IMG/VR virus record: IMGVR_UViG_3300010370_000071
Location: 1 to 42,501 of that record
Length of the DNA stretch: 42,501 nucleotides
Strand: one strand, 5' to 3'
Origin: a virus
Part shown: in pieces, positions 38,301 to 42,501 of the stretch
Layout: the number at the start of each line of letters is the position of its first letter
Numbering within the stretch: position 1 is the first letter of the stretch
The notes under the pieces: generated by a model
Seen by the model: the letters and a program-made list of their open reading frames with translations, nothing else
What the model was told of the DNA's origin: nothing
Databases searched by the model: none
Position numbers and translations under genes: made by a program

Positions 38301-41300
38301 AATAGATCAAGACTTTGTAAAATATATGACAAAGCAGTCTGTTATATCTTCATTAATGTTTGATGACTTAACAATTGATTTGGTTACTCCCCTATTTGAA
38401 ATAAAACTTAATGAAAAAATAACTAGCTTCTTAAAAAGAGGTATTGATAATACAAGAGCTGAAATTATTTTAAAATATGGTAGAGGTGCTGATGGAAGAG
38501 CTAATTTCACAAGAGCTTTTGGTAATAATCTAATTAACTATATATATCAAAATTATCAAACAAACTTTTATGATGAAAGTGGTAAACTATCTAATTTACC
38601 ACAAAGCACTGATAAAAAAACAATTGAAATAAATAATGATATAAATACTCCTGTATTAGTTCAAGAAGATAAAATTATAGTAAATACAAGACTTATTGAA
38701 TTTGATTATGCTACTAAAAACTATTTAGAAAATAGGAATCCAGAAACATCATATGAAGGTAGGGGGTATGATACATTTAAATTGGGTCAAGATCCTTTTA
38801 TAAGTTTAAGATCATTTTACAGATATAATATAGAAAGAGCAATACTAGAAAGTAAAAATAGTATAGATACTCTTAGTAATGATGATTACTTTATTAGTCT
38901 TGTTGCTAAAAATGACGGTAATGCGGAAAATGCATATAAACAATATATATCTGAAAGAGCATTACTAAATAGTTATAACCCTATGTATATCATGGGTAAA
39001 ACTAAATATAGTTATAGAGATAATATCCTAGAGCTTCTTAATTCATTAGAAAACTACCCGGCATTATTTGAAAAATTCACTATACTATCTCAGATATCTC
39101 CACAAAGAAATAGAGATGGTTATAAAATTATAAGACTAAATAATAGAAATGATATAAAGGGTGCTTTAGCTCAAGAGTATTTTAATCAAATAAGACAGTT
39201 GGGGGATTACTCTATACAAAAATTAGATAATCCTAAAAATGATCCATTGATTGCTTCTAAAGATAAAAGAATCAGTGATCTATTCAATGTGTTTTCATTG
39301 ATGATGTATTATCAACATGGTATTGGAAAGACCACAACAGGCTTTGTAAAAGGACTAGATTCTACACAATATAAATCTTTAATGCAAGATATCACTCCTG
39401 CATTTATGAGTAACTATATTGAAACTAATGAAAAGTTTGACAACTTATATGTTTCTGATTTAGTCCTTGCTACTATTTTTAATAAAACTTTAGAGGCTTC
39501 TAATTTTAATATTTTTGCAAGTCCTCGTAATATTTATTATAATAGTGACATGGAGCAAATAGCCACGCAAGTGGATATAGAACTTCAAAAAGCAGGGGAA
39601 GAAGAGTTTGATATAAATGAAGGAAAACAAAGTATACCTGAAGAATTTAAAAGAGGAGACAGACTTATCTTAGATGAAGATGTTAAACTTTATAATTCAG
39701 TATTAATAAAAAATAATGGTGTTAAACCTAAAAGATGGACAACACCAAATACTAAGTTTTCTGAATTCTATAATGGGAGACAACAAGGTATGCCAAATAG
39801 TACAGCTTGGTTATTGAATGACAATAACTTGTATGACATGGTGGAGATAGGTGCAGACTCAGATATGGCAGGTACAGTATACTATGAAAATGTAGATCTA
39901 GAAACAGGATACCAAATGTTTAAGGAGGGTGAAGGTCCTACTCAACCTAGTGTAAGAAAAACATATTCCGGAAAAGTAACTAGCTTACAACCTAATCAAA
40001 TATTTGTATTTGGTAGTAATCCAGAAGGTAGACATGGTGCAGGTGCAGCTAAATATGCTAAGGATAATTTTGGAGCAGTATATGGTCAAGGGGAAGGATT
40101 ACAAGGTCAATCATATGCCTTACCAACTAAAGATTTAAGAATTAAAACTAATAATAGTTTACGTTCTATATCAGCTGAGGATATAACTAAAAACATTAAA
40201 AAACTATATGAAGTAGCCAGACAAAACCCAGCTAAAGAATTTTTAGTGTCTGATTATTCTGAGAGCAATCTTAATGGTTATACTGGTCAAGAAATGGCAG
40301 ATATGTTTAGTGCTGCTGGACCCATACCTTCTAACATAGTTTTTAATGAAAACTTTGATAAATTAATTGCTACTCAACCTACTACAGCTACTACAAACAA
40401 TCCAGCAGAGTTTACTAATCATTCTGGTGGTGCTTATGGTGGAGATACTTTCTGGGATATAATTGGTAGAGAGTTTGGGGTCACTAATCATATGCATTAT
40501 AAAGATGCTGGTAATACTAACCTATCTCAAAAACTTAGAAATGCAGGTGTTAAAGCTACTGTTCTTACTAAAGAACAAATGGATGCTGCAAGAGATGAAG
40601 TAGAAAGATTACTTGGAGAAAGATATCCAGATACTATTCCAGGCAATCTTAAAGTAAGAAATTACTATCAAGTTGCTAATGCAGATGCTGTTTTTGCTAT
40701 AGCAGAGCTGAATGGAGATTCTAGATTTAATACAGGTTCTGTATTTGGGGGTACAAATGTAGCAGTTCAATTAGGTATTAAATTAAATAAGCCTGTTTAT
40801 GTTTGGGATATATCAAGCAAAAACTGGCATAAATATAATCCAAGCACTAAAGAATTTGAGCTTACAGATACTCCAATACTTACTAAAAACTTTGCTGGTG
40901 TAGGCTCTAGAGATATAGAATCTTACAATGTACAAAAAGAAGATAAGTGGGTTCCAAGAGAACAATACAAAGGTAAAGAAGTAGAAGAGGCAGCTAAACA
41001 AGCTATTAGAGATGTGTATGCTAATACATTTAAAGCTACTAATCAACAACAAGGTAGTGTTAAAGAAGGTGTAATGTCTATAAAAGATGTTTTAAAAGAA
41101 TATACTTTAGATGAATTAAAACAAGGAGTTAATTTAAGGTCATTACAAGATAAAGTGTTAAAAGGTGATGAAGAAACTATTAAAACTGCATACAATTATT
41201 TAAAAGCAAATGAAAAGGTAGAGTTATTAAAAAAAGAGTATGATAATACAGTAGAAAAAAATAAGGAAATTACTAGAAATATCAATAGTCTAACTCAAAG

Positions 41301-42501
41301 AATTAATAATACTATACCAACAAAAGTTGGTGATATACTAAATGTTTATAATAATGAAAATGCTTCTGATTATAAAGTTAAAGTATTGGAAATAACTAGA
41401 AACAAGAACCATGCTATTTTAAAAGTAATAACAGCAAAGAAAAAAGAATATACAATAAGAGTTGAAAGTGATGGTAGTACAAAGAGTGGACAAATTGATA
41501 ATTTTGTATTTGAGACTAGTGGAGAGAATGTAGATAAGCTGAGAGCTGAAAAAGAAAATCTAAAAAGTCAATTAGTTTCTGTTAAAAACTACTTTGATTA
41601 TAACAGTGCATTTTCAGAGTCATGGAAAGATTATTTTACTCCTACTCAGCCATCTACTAGTGTTAAAGAAGGTGTATCAGAACTATTTGAATCTAATCCT
41701 GAGTTAGCTAAAATAGGTACACCTCAACAGTATTCTCAATATCTGTCTACTATATTTCCAGATAGTGTTGTAAGAGAAATCTTATATCACATGACTTCTG
41801 ATTCTGGTAAAAAAGGTATAGAAGAAAAAGGTAGATTTTTAAAACCAGGAGAACCAGGTTATCAAAAAAGTGATTATGTCACTACAGGTGGTATATATTT
41901 TACAGATAATAATATCTATGATGAAGAAACACAAATGTATGGTTCTCCCATATCTGGAGCTTTTGGTAGTGCTTTTATATCTGCAATTTTAAATATTAAA
42001 AATCCTTTGATTGATCTAACCAAGAGTTTTGGAGATATATCCAAAGTAGATTTAAAAGGCTATGATGGTTTTGTTGGAACAAATGAGTCAAAAGAAATAG
42101 GTGTGCTGGAGCCAGACCAAATACACATATTAGGAAGTAAACAAGATATAGAAGGATTTAAAGAGTTTGTATCTACTCAACCTACTGGACCAGTAAAGGA
42201 TGGTGGTTCTGAATCTTCTATAAATACTGATATGGAAGAGTATCAAAAACTAGTGGAAGCATCTAATGGAGTTCAACCAAAATCATTTACAGTAGGTACA
42301 AGAACTTGGAATCTTAATAAGTTTGGTAATTATGATTGGTCAGATCCAACTACTAATCAAATCTACATGAGAAATGTTGATATGGAAACTGGTAAGTCAG
42401 TCCCAGAACCATTAAGAGAAGAACCTGTAAATCCAAAGTTAATAGAAGCTAATTTAAATTGGATAAATACAAATAAAAAATTACTAGATTTAGATAATAA
42501 A
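29356..42501 (+). CDS. Giant multi-domain virion RNA polymerase polyprotein, 5' part (at least 4382 aa)
   Basis: This frame is open from the ATG at 29356 to the last base of the window (4382 codons) with no stop, so the C-terminus lies beyond. The start overlaps the previous stop (TAATG), and stops occur in this frame just upstream. Domains in order: an unassigned N-terminal region; a zincin-like metallopeptidase at about 835-960 (HEAWH 860-864); a two-barrel RNA polymerase of the crAss-like/phi14:2 gp66 type at about 1915-2780 with DFDGD at 2493-2497; a macro-like domain at 3545-3675; a SLOG-like domain at 3687-3895; an SH3-like segment near 3990; and an ADP-ribosyltransferase-like domain at 4116-4273. 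The polymerase likely transcribes early phage genes after ejection, as known for relatives. The downstream cassette is joined by TQP/VK(E/D)G linkers. Proteolytic maturation is plausible but not shown. Confidence 0.93.
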   Translation, partial: MITCSINDDAIIAELYSDVSGSMNQALKSNSTFDAMDYMKNLFKDFSEQSSPEVAAKFLQSIPRIIIDVKNNFFEQLKLKEGLRLDALDDLNTEFKNPDTGVASIINTLSDISELQEKKDIIENEQKNEISLDQNPSIEPPVVRLPERFSTLSAYGGTSQAYVKLDPNKKEKNPFLSIEDLNQELTYMVKTFDRIKEIQNTTNPLNGIVYQGKRLVFKAITLSAYATPQNLKYLDKSTQSEIDKSNAIVDRNLKVSEDIKQANQRVILLISDDKGNTLYFDEEGNITTAELGKPVYQFMRTIREKNGEYSATNMYNTEDLLISVEAFVENTYNPEIDGTKEEYTKLVREQRNKDLEELYTIQNEILNGETKILPITNVTNGVPTNLSATKIYLNDLINLPSFKDKVSEILKSIYTIPFDQKNFKSGSAFIKINGNDFFINRPLITDDLALEIAEVLTNKNIKNEDKKEYTNQFFEGFDLGRTSKQYDLFYSKDGKSIYFNLYDGFGKDAKKLDVKIKLDQEALKKAGDEVINKYKEYIVEYLTQKGLKKNSNRTQIIFKNTALASGVYMRLNTERTGFNRNADYFDFIKGLKSDIELTNADPGFYNYVVNFTTDNSSFGKEILKEQDPFDEDFAPPKPTVYEEEAYRIVNTATSDAYKSTIDQANPYDSFLITKYFIEEITNNYSKNQTREFAEDIFKLLSEGYNSVLNQNQKDLILKEINKTKFSQKTASEKTNPPIEEQISEGIASKNNSPENNTPVNDIFKEEKISEKNKKYFERSGIKPEFISPLKVRQAKSWWNSKEMEPMRKLIEFGHMANIVNSDVYARFIVAGATLADTSIMGRLEVNKKMGSIYQNLTIYHEAWHVFSQLFLTKQQKLDLYNELKNYKDAKGNTPYSKMSFRELEEMLAEDFRNYVKTGKAKQAAPKRNTLFRKIVEFLKQLFGKVLKKFKKQDTVINSLNSPMAQRLFNELYIGDFNKYSPSIDNQMFTQLDRGPRQVEYPSQDALSPGDGLLISNSIDNFFAEKINELQEESKSVGVSLSALMNPKYKSYLYKDAKERFEEILRQEEAKLKTLEGVKDFNELKTLEEIESNAIAIMKASDGKNKYFFLTSQVRDFNNLLPSTKRGERVRGEDYKDSVRIVGDFYKHGTIKKNGRNIDIVLVTRPQDAQTQFDNYKKAKAKVFTELIKQPVLDKVEIDQDQETIRDNVRILQTTLKNWGDEKSGIIKYHMENTAYEVSRKKYAVEDDSVIQNKDQELDENGELVDEEENKGGLEQNNEKTGKQSLQQTMSKQTIFVLKTLLKVDSEGNFVKDRFGIIERAEFSKTFAIVAKTIGGIRDRNEAYTRLKEESEKFPELKQLFKYKFPDPNKSGAEVNTFEFDLARGFFQDFAKPQIDYQQLYAYYREDDKELDFIVKKSDLAVDNVVTKWINTFETLKKSKYVNVSRDNIRSLNLSEVVKDFKDSKSDTLNLNKQIQFAKILGIELQDNDNIKKELDKPTSVSYYGLAYIYDILKKVNQLDILESNGETITEEQKLLLNNFKKNPLKVLSVGFSESVLDKSKKGKVSELTQLKRLAELQIMYGYDSSSTAIIRSNQTVGYKEVNWSSLHAAAYALNQVQYMHQLWTDPRYNSMSHLNPEINTHVRHLKIMSTLFNFENKGEKKKNKSLEVFAQDGFAFTDYFGNNSGNVTTDLDPLSKFIFEFHSFSLAGVAELPRTSDKKFSYGVKINGGIDQARLGFDASESDKNLYINTNKFLTEEGEQIARVGYLYGYIQGEYDRIKKFRGPDKDKYLRIKGYNNRVIENGKELYSGETFVAFKGMLSQNTKNKLYELADQQSDIDILSYVKEVDKELGTMIKNDIKKYFDEILSDIKSLYFNNIPYISKSLFEKVGIKREDLSGDALKQFQKDNKLVNALLKSYMFNDFIHKYETSIILFGDHAQWDHGKQDWSKRIPGLTSDGIGFMFDEQTQSFINDVFNKETYASKLTEKEGINYDNFVFSEKLNSAVIEDPVRESIYIKEYQKLWEKDYLKRFSPEVAKEKAAADAELYKKMKESDGMAYVTLDAYRTLKKTGRGWSLAEEALYQKIINNETITSKDIDQFYSIYKLHYFGTIENDVLPVRGMYKFSVIPLIPGVNAVAGSELEKLHKLMLKQNIQLVTFGSGSKGAYLTSDGKTDNVFSDKEMKFVNTEVNDEGENIFKFTNNPIYLANLKEVTVMNDSYKGELQIATQTRAIIIDNLFEDGELKNSNNKAVVDEYSNTIKEYSKLLKEDLLNGLGIELIDGRVIGDFTKFVEIIRSELTERDTPQHLIKLINTDNDGKLAMDLSLHPESDSIEKLLVSLIQRGVVKQKTKGEPLVQSPATFTNGIWDSPYIGLTELKEIQKLLGTNTLPFYLINGETRSEEMKVAIALQGDFRNLLNAKDLDGNKIETIERLNQLIKNPEWFAKNKKSLTLFGPRIPNDAHNTIEAATVWHFLPESFGNTIITPTEIVAKAGSDFDGDKLFMSMPNIDSEGNYIDKGVENFYKVLEETKELEKKNKLPEGRLTSRQLINLQKKYLQNKYLQASVEILMLPENAVTLIKPNGTYLMDRYEENVTANRTGYDKFKNVDNRPSDVNTKGEKIPSPTSHFTIGYNLYVHEANLSLEPSLGILAKLTKSIPLYKAAGAKMPARYRISDTLKVPLKVRFDVNTTVNSNNEEVVSVGAENNVAGENISDTTSHSLQGVLDRAKATFPFELKLVPEAMTVYGYLTRAGMDQEDIVYLLNQPLVAKYLNMQKMNNSSINNALFGSKKDFEIKNEIILDVLNSQLNEDQIKKLIADVSNDKLSATLKSLPEDLKITVTIGKNIENTTVKDLRNSLNTKKINPNLISGIRSADEESTKIYNRILGANWLSHKENLYFLIEKLAKVNLTNKDKITKSDLYSVLNIQDASSSKALLIFLHYLELENQYSRMSDFEQAFSPDTSKLTTVQEAKDRKNVLKTFEKDEEIDQDFVKYMTKQSVISSLMFDDLTIDLVTPLFEIKLNEKITSFLKRGIDNTRAEIILKYGRGADGRANFTRAFGNNLINYIYQNYQTNFYDESGKLSNLPQSTDKKTIEINNDINTPVLVQEDKIIVNTRLIEFDYATKNYLENRNPETSYEGRGYDTFKLGQDPFISLRSFYRYNIERAILESKNSIDTLSNDDYFISLVAKNDGNAENAYKQYISERALLNSYNPMYIMGKTKYSYRDNILELLNSLENYPALFEKFTILSQISPQRNRDGYKIIRLNNRNDIKGALAQEYFNQIRQLGDYSIQKLDNPKNDPLIASKDKRISDLFNVFSLMMYYQHGIGKTTTGFVKGLDSTQYKSLMQDITPAFMSNYIETNEKFDNLYVSDLVLATIFNKTLEASNFNIFASPRNIYYNSDMEQIATQVDIELQKAGEEEFDINEGKQSIPEEFKRGDRLILDEDVKLYNSVLIKNNGVKPKRWTTPNTKFSEFYNGRQQGMPNSTAWLLNDNNLYDMVEIGADSDMAGTVYYENVDLETGYQMFKEGEGPTQPSVRKTYSGKVTSLQPNQIFVFGSNPEGRHGAGAAKYAKDNFGAVYGQGEGLQGQSYALPTKDLRIKTNNSLRSISAEDITKNIKKLYEVARQNPAKEFLVSDYSESNLNGYTGQEMADMFSAAGPIPSNIVFNENFDKLIATQPTTATTNNPAEFTNHSGGAYGGDTFWDIIGREFGVTNHMHYKDAGNTNLSQKLRNAGVKATVLTKEQMDAARDEVERLLGERYPDTIPGNLKVRNYYQVANADAVFAIAELNGDSRFNTGSVFGGTNVAVQLGIKLNKPVYVWDISSKNWHKYNPSTKEFELTDTPILTKNFAGVGSRDIESYNVQKEDKWVPREQYKGKEVEEAAKQAIRDVYANTFKATNQQQGSVKEGVMSIKDVLKEYTLDELKQGVNLRSLQDKVLKGDEETIKTAYNYLKANEKVELLKKEYDNTVEKNKEITRNINSLTQRINNTIPTKVGDILNVYNNENASDYKVKVLEITRNKNHAILKVITAKKKEYTIRVESDGSTKSGQIDNFVFETSGENVDKLRAEKENLKSQLVSVKNYFDYNSAFSESWKDYFTPTQPSTSVKEGVSELFESNPELAKIGTPQQYSQYLSTIFPDSVVREILYHMTSDSGKKGIEEKGRFLKPGEPGYQKSDYVTTGGIYFTDNNIYDEETQMYGSPISGAFGSAFISAILNIKNPLIDLTKSFGDISKVDLKGYDGFVGTNESKEIGVLEPDQIHILGSKQDIEGFKEFVSTQPTGPVKDGGSESSINTDMEEYQKLVEASNGVQPKSFTVGTRTWNLNKFGNYDWSDPTTNQIYMRNVDMETGKSVPEPLREEPVNPKLIEANLNWINTNKKLLDLDNK
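31858..32236 (+). other. Zincin-like metallopeptidase domain (residues ~835-960 of giant protein)
   Basis: The motif YHEAWHVFSQ puts HEAWH at residues 860-864 (HExxH: two zinc ligands and catalytic Glu). Downstream ELEEMLAEDF offers E909 as a gluzincin-type third ligand, 45 residues after the second His. This pattern occurs in peptidase domains of phage polyvalent proteins. A role in cutting the polyprotein or a host protein is inference. Confidence 0.78.
35101..37680 (+). other. RNA polymerase catalytic core (residues ~1916-2775 of giant protein)
   Basis: The beta'-like barrel is marked by AGSDFDGDKLF, with D2493, D2495 and D2497 as predicted Mg2+ ligands, preceded by RIPNDAHN and ITPTEIVAK. 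The beta-like barrel upstream shows candidate catalytic lysines in MYKFSVIPLI (K2122), FGSGSKGAY (K2162) and YKGELQIATQTR (K2219). Conserved flanks include VTLDAYRTLKKTGRGWS and GYLTRAGMDQEDIVYLLNQP. This is the single-chain polymerase type of crAss-like phages, related to eukaryotic RNAi polymerases. Confidence 0.92.
39938..39949 (+). repeat. TQP linker repeat 1
   Basis: CTACTCAACCTA recurs exactly at 40370-40381 and 42173-42184 in the same frame and encodes T-Q-P. A related copy, CCTACTCAGCCA, is at 41641. Each copy lies at a boundary between recognisable domains: before the macro-like domain, before the SLOG-like domain, before the ADP-ribosyltransferase-like domain and after it. Confidence 0.75.
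39988..40380 (+). other. Macro-like domain, A1S_2505 phage family type (residues ~3545-3675)
   Basis: The signature IFVFGSNPEGRHGAGAAKYA, then GAVYGQGEGLQGQSYALPTK, matches the small phage family I know as A1S_2505, which has a macro-like appearance (glycine-rich loops that could bind ADP-ribose or a related nucleotide). The rest (ISAEDITKNIKKLYEVARQ, FLVSDY) fits an alpha/beta fold. Assignment is from memory. Activity (binding or hydrolysis of ADP-ribose) is not shown. Confidence 0.68.
40414..41037 (+). other. SLOG-like Rossmann domain (residues ~3687-3894)
   Basis: HSGGAYGGDTFWDIIGREFG near 3689 opens a domain that continues through ADAVFAIAEL, TGSVFGGTNVAVQLGIKLNKPVYVWD and FAGVGSRD (about 3846-3853). 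Glycine-rich loops with this order are typical of the SLOG/YpsA-like superfamily, which binds nucleotides and is often linked to NAD or ADP-ribose signalling. Family-level confidence is moderate; ligand and function are unknown. Confidence 0.6.
41056..41073 (+). repeat. VKEGV direct repeat, copy 1
   Basis: AGTGTTAAAGAAGGTGTA (S-V-K-E-G-V) occurs exactly again at 41659-41676, 603 bases (201 codons) downstream in the same frame. A related VKDGG follows the third exact TQP linker near 42193. Confidence 0.85.
41659..41676 (+). repeat. VKEGV direct repeat, copy 2
   Basis: This is an exact 18-base copy of 41056-41073. Here it directly follows the TQP linker (PTQPSTSVKEGV). The two copies enclose a helical stretch plus a small beta-barrel-like segment, as expected for a cassette gained or lost by recombination. 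Confidence 0.85.
41701..42174 (+). other. ADP-ribosyltransferase-like domain (residues ~4116-4273)
   Basis: Readable elements in order are YHMT (Y4144-T4147), GGIYFTDN (4178-4185), NIKNPLIDL, and KEIGVLEPDQIHILGSK (4246-4262). They match the ART-type domains seen in phage polyvalent proteins: an NAD-contacting Y/H-x-T strand, a GIYFT strand and a terminal Glu before a P-x-QIHIL strand. E4247 is the candidate catalytic Glu. Such domains modify host proteins or sense NAD; the target here is unknown. Confidence 0.68.

Noticed and set aside
1-42501. Alternative genetic code (TAG or TGA reassigned), known in some crAss-like phages
   Set aside because: All long genes are fully open under the standard code. 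Nine of ten visible stops are TAA and one is TGA. TAG is not used as a terminator, but no in-frame TAG needs to be read through.

Overview
This 42.5 kb window is a strongly A+T-rich stretch of phage DNA in which every credible gene lies on the + strand. Genes are packed end to end, mostly with stop/start overlaps of the TAATG or ATGA type, and no gene-free stretch exceeds about 120 bases. The content matches the late (tail plus ejected 'cargo' protein) module of a crAss-like phage (Crassvirales), whose hosts are normally Bacteroidota. The main evidence is a gigantic open reading frame with the DFDGD metal-binding motif and flanking sequence of the crAss-like/phi14:2 gp66 type RNA polymerase, a P22 gp10-like 'stabilization'/muzzle protein, conserved crAss-type ring-like proteins, and very large cargo-type proteins. 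Start codons lack clear Shine-Dalgarno sequences, as is usual for Bacteroidota and their phages. Family assignments come from recognising motifs; no database search was run.

Layout. (1) 1-474 is the C-terminal end of a beta-rich structural protein, closed by a strong hairpin terminator at 508-533. (2) 591-8357 is a promoter-like element followed by four overlapping genes: three tail ring/connector-type proteins and the 1825-residue muzzle/stabilization protein. The fourth reading frame overlaps the peptidoglycan hydrolase gene at 8357-10870, which carries both a lytic transglycosylase and a VanY-type M15 peptidase. (3) 10930-18625 is a second promoter-like element followed by two large, low-complexity proteins (1508 and 1055 residues) that share short motifs and a 28-residue module. 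(4) 18687-29356 is a third promoter-like element followed by a 1006-residue cargo-type protein and a 2548-residue protein with hydrophobic segments, coiled coils, a PD-(D/E)XK nuclease-like domain and a C-terminal small beta-barrel-like segment. (5) 29356 to the window edge is one uninterrupted frame of at least 4382 codons that runs off the window.

How the parts may work together (inference). The ring proteins and muzzle build the short tail, the hydrolase opens the cell wall, and the large proteins are packaged in the virion and ejected with the DNA. The giant protein combines, in order, an HEAWH zincin-like metallopeptidase, a two-barrel RNA polymerase, a macro-like domain, a SLOG-like Rossmann domain, a small beta-barrel and an ADP-ribosyltransferase-like domain. 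These C-terminal domains are separated by repeated TQP and VK(E/D)G linkers. A virion polymerase that carries ADP-ribose/NAD-related domains in the same polypeptide is the most interesting feature here.
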